This document shows, piece after piece, positions 4,755 through 8,264 of a stretch of DNA of 8,264 bases. Positions within the stretch are counted from its first letter, which is position 1; every line of letters begins with the position of its first letter. Source of the stretch: Lentzea sp. Its GTDB lineage: Bacteria > Actinomycetota > Actinomycetes > Mycobacteriales > Pseudonocardiaceae. Made by a program: the position numbers and the translations under genes. The stretch is from positions 1-8,264 of the forward strand of contig JASLAV010000533.1 in the NCBI GenBank assembly GCA_030146905.1, given 5' to 3'. Under the pieces are notes generated by a model, which saw nothing but the letters and a program-made list of their open reading frames with translations, had not been told where the DNA came from and made no database searches.

Positions 4755-6464
4755 GGGGTTGATGGAGACATCAGCTTCGTGGGGGTTTTGCTTGTAGCGG
4801 ACTTGCAGGTCTATCACCTCGTACAACTCTTCCAGCCTGGTCGGTGCGTGACCTCGCAGTGCCGCGCTGACATCTCCTATCGAGTCGATCGCCGCGTAGA
4901 TCTCGGCGACGTCTACCTCCACCGGTGCTGGGACGTTGTCCAGGGCCGCCCGTGACGCGAGCCGCTCGGCTTGAGCCTCGTTGATCGCCTCAACCAGCGC
5001 CGCGGGGTCCACGCCGGCCATGATGGCGTTCTGGAATCTGGTCAACTTGGCTTCCGCCTCAGACAGTCGTTTCTTCGCGGCGTCGCGACCGATCTGGATC
5101 ACCGGCTCTTGTGAGTCCATCAACGCTGCGACAGTCCGATCGCGGTTCTTCCGGTCGAAGACGTGCCCTAGCCAGCCATTCACCGCATCCTGAAGAGCGT
5201 CCTCCCTCAAATAGACCGCGCCAGGATGCGACGTGAGCACGGGAGAACCCGGAGCCAACGTGCGCGCAGGACACCGGTAATACATCGCCTTCTTACGCGG
5301 ACTGCCCTCCATCTTCCGACCGCAGATGTCGCACCGGATACGACCGCGGAACAGGTAGCGGTGTTTCAGCGCACGCCCAGACCGTTCCGTCTTCCGCGCG
5401 CTCCGCAAGCTGCCCTTCGACTTCCGCAGAAGCTGAGCCGCCGTGAAGTCCTCAATCTCCACGATCTTCGGATGCGCAGGATTACGCGACCGGACCACTC
5501 GATCCGGACTGGCCTTCCGAAACCGCACCACGTGACCAGCCGACACGTCGTCAGGGTCGAGCAGCGTCTCGAACTTCGTAGAGCGACCGAAGAACGCATA
5601 GCCGGTATAGCGAGGGTTCTCCACGATCGCCCGCACCGTGCTGCCCTGCCAACCATCGCCGGGCCGATGCTTGTTCTGATCCGGCCGGCGCGCGGACGGG
5701 CACAGAATCCGGTCACGGTTAAGCCCGTTCGCAATGGCCCGATCACCCATGCCGCTCAAGTACTCGGCAAAGATGCGCTGGACAACCCACGCGGACTCGT
5801 CATCGATCGCGAGCACCCGCAACCGGTAGCCCTCCGCTGACTTGCGCGGATTCGGATGCGGGCCGCCGTCTACCGTCACGTACCCGTACGGCGCTCGGCC
5901 GCCCTGGTGACGTCCCTCGTTGAGCACCTGCGTATCCATCGCGGCCCGAACACGCGCCTGCACATGCTGACGCTCGGACTCGCTCATGCCACCGAGCACG
6001 CTCATCAGCATCTTGTGCGATGGGTTCCGCGGGTTGTACTTCCCGCCCAACTCCGGCACCCACAGGTCAACGCCGTATGCCTCGAACCGAGGAGCGATCA
6101 ACGAGAACTGGTTGCCGAACCAGCACCTCGTCCCTTCCCCCACCACGACGGCGTTCCAGCCACGGTGCGGGTTCTTCAGCGCTGCCAGCAACCGTGAGGC
6201 TTCGTCCCGCCGTTCCCACGGCACGGACCGCGACTTGCCGATGTCGAAGAACTCCTCAACGATCCGACCGCCCAAAGGCCCGACGAACTTGTCCGCGTTG
6301 CCGAACTGCCAGCCGCGCGATGTCTCGGGGTCCTGGTTGTCCTCAGTCGAGCACCGGCCGTAGCCCGCTACCGGGCCGATGCCGTCTTCCACTACTTCGC
6401 TGACCTCGATGCCCCACAGGTCATCAAGCGTCGCCCACGGGTCCAGGCTGATTTCAACAGTCAT
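4716..6464 (-). CDS. Large serine recombinase (site-specific integrase)
   Basis: A 582-residue recombinase that should integrate and excise the element. The catalytic resolvase domain follows a roughly 30-residue N-terminal extension. The nucleophile is Ser39 with Arg37 in YGRCSTEDNQ, and Arg113 lies in the region EGTRCWFGNQFS typical of the actinobacterial subfamily. GMSESER (about 160) begins the long E helix. The recombinase domain has GGRAPYGYV and NPRYTGYAFF, then a zinc ribbon Cys378-x2-Cys381...Cys398 with His413 possibly the fourth ligand. A coiled-coil segment (about 440-495) follows, as in large serine integrases. ATG 6464 has a strong GGGAGG about 4 nt upstream. The start lies inside the end of the 54-codon gene upstream, so the two are coupled. 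The stop TGA (4718-4716) and last five codons (VRGGT) are antisense tRNA-Leu, a 19-bp overlap that puts the attachment site at this end. Confidence 0.95.
   Translation of the reverse strand: MTVEISLDPWATLDDLWGIEVSEVVEDGIGPVAGYGRCSTEDNQDPETSRGWQFGNADKFVGPLGGRIVEEFFDIGKSRSVPWERRDEASRLLAALKNPHRGWNAVVVGEGTRCWFGNQFSLIAPRFEAYGVDLWVPELGGKYNPRNPSHKMLMSVLGGMSESERQHVQARVRAAMDTQVLNEGRHQGGRAPYGYVTVDGGPHPNPRKSAEGYRLRVLAIDDESAWVVQRIFAEYLSGMGDRAIANGLNRDRILCPSARRPDQNKHRPGDGWQGSTVRAIVENPRYTGYAFFGRSTKFETLLDPDDVSAGHVVRFRKASPDRVVRSRNPAHPKIVEIEDFTAAQLLRKSKGSLRSARKTERSGRALKHRYLFRGRIRCDICGRKMEGSPRKKAMYYRCPARTLAPGSPVLTSHPGAVYLREDALQDAVNGWLGHVFDRKNRDRTVAALMDSQEPVIQIGRDAAKKRLSEAEAKLTRFQNAIMAGVDPAALVEAINEAQAERLASRAALDNVPAPVEVDVAEIYAAIDSIGDVSAALRGHAPTRLEELYEVIDLQVRYKQNPHEADVSINPVGVNNARVRGGT
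4747..4789 (+). terminator. Hairpin plus T-tract, possible tRNA-Leu terminator
   Basis: ACCCCCACG (4747-4755) pairs over 9 bp with CGTGGGGGT (4778-4786). Nested inside is a second stem, GATG/CATC, around a GAGA loop (4761-4772). Reading rightward the stem runs straight into TTTT, so it could stop tRNA transcription 44-55 nt after the mature 3' end and shield the opposing recombinase gene. The same bases encode the recombinase C-terminus, and the left arm is also part of the proposed att dyad, so its role is ambiguous. Confidence 0.45.
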
Positions 6465-6618
6465 CGAACCTCCCTCCCGAAGACCCGTCCAGGGCCTCCG
6501 CCTCGCTCAGCTCGAACAGGATGTCTAGCAGTATGCGGCTTACTCGCCTGGTGAGGACAGGTAACTCCGTCGGAAGGTTGACCTTCAGCTCTCCGCGGTC
6601 CGGATCATCGCCGGTCAT
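6454..6618 (-). CDS. Small 54-residue protein coupled between translocase and recombinase
   Basis: A short leftward gene beginning at ATG 6618-6616 and ending at TGA 6456-6454. The start overlaps the FtsK-like stop as ATGA, and no separate Shine-Dalgarno is visible, so it is probably translated by reinitiation. The end overlaps the recombinase start by 11 nt in another frame. The product begins MTGDDPDRGELKVNLP and has a central amphipathic segment (LPVLTRRVSRILLDILFEL, residues about 19-37) rich in Leu and Arg; it ends in FDDC. I recognise no family with certainty. From memory, similar short LPxLTxxxxRxLL proteins occur before actinobacterial serine recombinases. By position it matches the excisionase slot of pSAM2-type operons, so a recombination directionality factor or small DNA-binding partner is a reasonable but unproven guess. 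Confidence 0.72.
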   Translation of the reverse strand: MTGDDPDRGELKVNLPTELPVLTRRVSRILLDILFELSEAEALDGSSGGRFDDC

Positions 6619-8264
6619 AGCTGGTCCACGCCCGGCAGGCCAGACGAGCCGATTTCAACAATCGCCGCTCGGATGTCCGCCGTCAGGTATCCCCTGACAC
6701 GGCGCGCGCCCTCTTCCTCCCGGACGTACTGCCGCGTGGGCCGACACCCAAGATCGCCCATGTCCTTCCCGAACGTCGTCGGCTCGACGTCCAGCGCCTC
6801 CACCAGCTCAGCCGTGGGAACGAATTCGCGCTCGTCCAGCCCATCACCGAGGTAGTCCACGACCGCCGACAACGGCTCTGGCAACTCGATCTCGTCGAGA
6901 CCCGGCCCACCGATCGCCTGCACGACCTCCGCGCGATGGAGCAGCGGCGCGTCCTGGCCGGCAGCCTGACCAGTCAACGTGCCTTCGACCTCTCGAAGCG
7001 CACGGCCTCGTTCGCAGATCGCCCGCCAGTCCTCGTTGGGCATGTAGAACGTCCGCACGGTCAACGCGAGCACATCGGCCCCAGCTTGCGTCTCTCCGTC
7101 CGGCCGCAGGATGCCGACACCCTTGTGCGACGGAAGCAACCGGCTGCTGTCGTACCCGCGGGTGTTCATCTGCTCCCCGAGCACGATGTTGCTGTCGCGC
7201 CAGTCCATGACCCGCAACGCGAACCGCGACCCGAGCACCGCCCGCAGCTTCGACGGAATCGTGTTGCTGTCTGGCCGCTGCGTAGCGAGCACCAGCACCA
7301 GGCCAGCCGCCGGAGCCTTCTTCGCGAGCCACGTCAGCAGCTCGCCGATCTGATCCCCTGCTGTGAGCTTCTTTCCCTGCACCACAACAGGAGTGCGATC
7401 CTCCAGTGCAATGTGGACCTCGTCGACAATCAACGCCGTGATCGGCATGTCCAGCGACGGATCACGGGACATCGCCGGAGTCACCTTCGACTCGGGACAC
7501 GTCACGTCGTCCAAGTCCTGCATCCGGCGATACCGCCGCTGAACGTCCGCGACCAGCTCAACGAGCCAGTCCAGGAAGGCCAACACGTGCTCACTGTCGT
7601 CACCGGCCATGAACCGGTGCGCGACCTGCTCCGCGGCCTGCCAGTCCTTCCCGTTCTTGAAATCGGCGACGTACAGCCGCGCATACGGATCGAGGATGAG
7701 CCCCGCCGCAGCCAACCGTTCGGCCATCGTCTTGCCCTGCCTGGGAATCGCGCCGATCAGCACCGACGTCCACACCAACGGCAGGTCGATCCGCCGTCCG
7801 CGAGCGTCGGTGCCGAACGGCACCGGGCGCCACGCATCCCAACGCTCGACCGCTAGCAGCGGCGTTCCGATCGGCGGTGATGCGTACGGGTCCTCATCAG
7901 CCACCCACATCGCCACACGCCCGGCATGTCCACCATTGCCGCGCACACGCTCGACGCTCAGCTGAATCTCGTCCACTGCCAGCGCAGACGCCAGGTCCTC
8001 CCGGTGCTTCACGACGTCGGCCGCCTTGCGCGTAGCGGGCAGATCCACCGTGATCGCCCACCCAGCACCCTGCCGAGACGCCCGCTCGACCAGCCGCAGC
8101 GACTCGTCCTTCCCGATCAGCTTGGCGTCCCGGAACGCGTCGACCAGCGCCTGAGAATCCATCGTCCACGTCAGCGTGCGCGGTCCGGCGAGCACAGACT
8201 TCCGACCTGGTGAGCCGTCCTTCGCCCGTCCAACGATCGCCAGTACGGCCGCGCCAACGCCTCC
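6615..8264 (-). CDS. FtsK/SpoIIIE-type DNA translocase (TraB/TraSA-like), 5' end outside window
   Basis: At least 549 residues of a P-loop DNA translocase, of the family that moves double-stranded element DNA between mycelial cells. The frame stays open to the window edge: upstream of the GTG at 8195 it continues with 23 codons beginning GGVGAAVLAIVGRAKDG, which look like the end of a membrane helix. The true start therefore lies beyond the window, and a start at 8195 would be a truncation. Walker A is GAIPRQGKT (around 7728-7754), Walker B ALIVDEVH (around 7419-7435), then VLATQRPDSNTIPSKLRA and SRFALRVMDWRDSNIVLG, hallmark FtsK motifs after the P-loop. The C-terminal 90 residues (ALDVEPTTFGKDMGDLGCRP to the end) look like a winged-helix, possibly gamma-like DNA-recognition domain. 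The stop overlaps the 54-codon gene as ATGA. Confidence 0.92.
   Translation of the reverse strand, partial: GGVGAAVLAIVGRAKDGSPGRKSVLAGPRTLTWTMDSQALVDAFRDAKLIGKDESLRLVERASRQGAGWAITVDLPATRKAADVVKHREDLASALAVDEIQLSVERVRGNGGHAGRVAMWVADEDPYASPPIGTPLLAVERWDAWRPVPFGTDARGRRIDLPLVWTSVLIGAIPRQGKTMAERLAAAGLILDPYARLYVADFKNGKDWQAAEQVAHRFMAGDDSEHVLAFLDWLVELVADVQRRYRRMQDLDDVTCPESKVTPAMSRDPSLDMPITALIVDEVHIALEDRTPVVVQGKKLTAGDQIGELLTWLAKKAPAAGLVLVLATQRPDSNTIPSKLRAVLGSRFALRVMDWRDSNIVLGEQMNTRGYDSSRLLPSHKGVGILRPDGETQAGADVLALTVRTFYMPNEDWRAICERGRALREVEGTLTGQAAGQDAPLLHRAEVVQAIGGPGLDEIELPEPLSAVVDYLGDGLDEREFVPTAELVEALDVEPTTFGKDMGDLGCRPTRQYVREEEGARRVRGYLTADIRAAIVEIGSSGLPGVDQL

Larger units (their letters stand above)
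4732..8264. mobile_element. Left end of an actinomycete integrative element (AICE-like) at tRNA-Leu
   Basis: The block from the tRNA 3' end to the window edge holds a serine recombinase, a small coupled gene and an FtsK/TraB-like translocase, all leftward and overlapping. This is the conserved core of single-protein dsDNA transfer in actinomycete integrative and conjugative elements. The recombinase abuts a tRNA 3' end, the usual integration locus of such elements. The left boundary is approximate: it depends on the crossover point, proposed near 4731. The far end, a replication initiator and a second att copy would lie right of the window, so completeness and mobility cannot be judged. Confidence 0.7.

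Noticed and set aside
6936..7856. 306-codon rightward open frame opposite the translocase
   Set aside because: Composition (His/Arg/Pro/Gln) is that of an antisense shadow; the opposite strand holds all FtsK motifs.
1..8264. CRISPR array, defence cassette or insertion sequence
   Set aside because: No regularly spaced direct repeats, no DDE transposase and no recognisable nuclease or toxin genes were seen on either strand.

Overview
The window is high-GC actinobacterial DNA. Genes start with ATG, GTG and TTG, are packed with 4-nt ATGA/GTGA overlaps, and include an ABC exporter with a DesK/NarL-type two-component pair. A family such as Pseudonocardiaceae (Saccharothrix/Lentzea-like) would fit, but that is a guess from general character, not from a marker gene.

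Left part (1-4651) looks like resident chromosome. Positions 1-63 hold the first 21 codons of a divergent membrane protein gene. A 152-bp divergent intergenic region follows, with a perfect 7-2-7 palindrome (143-158). Next come four rightward, translationally coupled genes: an ABC-2 exporter ATPase (216-1100), its permease (1097-1804), a six-helix membrane histidine kinase of the HisKA_3 type (1807-2940) and a NarL/DesR-type response regulator (2937-3542). The likely logic is that the kinase senses a membrane or drug stress, phosphorylates the regulator, and the regulator controls the operon through the palindrome. Convergent to it, sharing a CTAG double stop, is a leftward gene (3539-4471) for a soluble protein with three QW-like repeats of the squalene-cyclase/prenyltransferase alpha-toroid fold. 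A 180-bp gap holds a likely tRNA promoter.

The middle is a complete tRNA-Leu(GAG) gene (4652-4734), whose 3' end is the apparent integration point of a mobile element.

The right part (about 4732 to the window edge) is one end of an actinomycete integrative element (AICE-like). It is a leftward, tightly overlapping operon: an FtsK/SpoIIIE (TraB/TraSA-like) DNA translocase whose 5' end lies outside the window (6615-8264), a previously easy-to-miss 54-codon gene (6454-6618), and a large serine recombinase (4716-6464). The recombinase reads into the tRNA and takes its last five codons and stop codon from the antisense of the tRNA T-arm and acceptor stem.

The points of most interest are the serine (not tyrosine) recombinase at a tRNA 3' end, an octamer dyad centred on the tRNA/element junction that could be the attachment site, and the coupled small protein between translocase and recombinase, in the place where pSAM2-type elements carry an excisionase.
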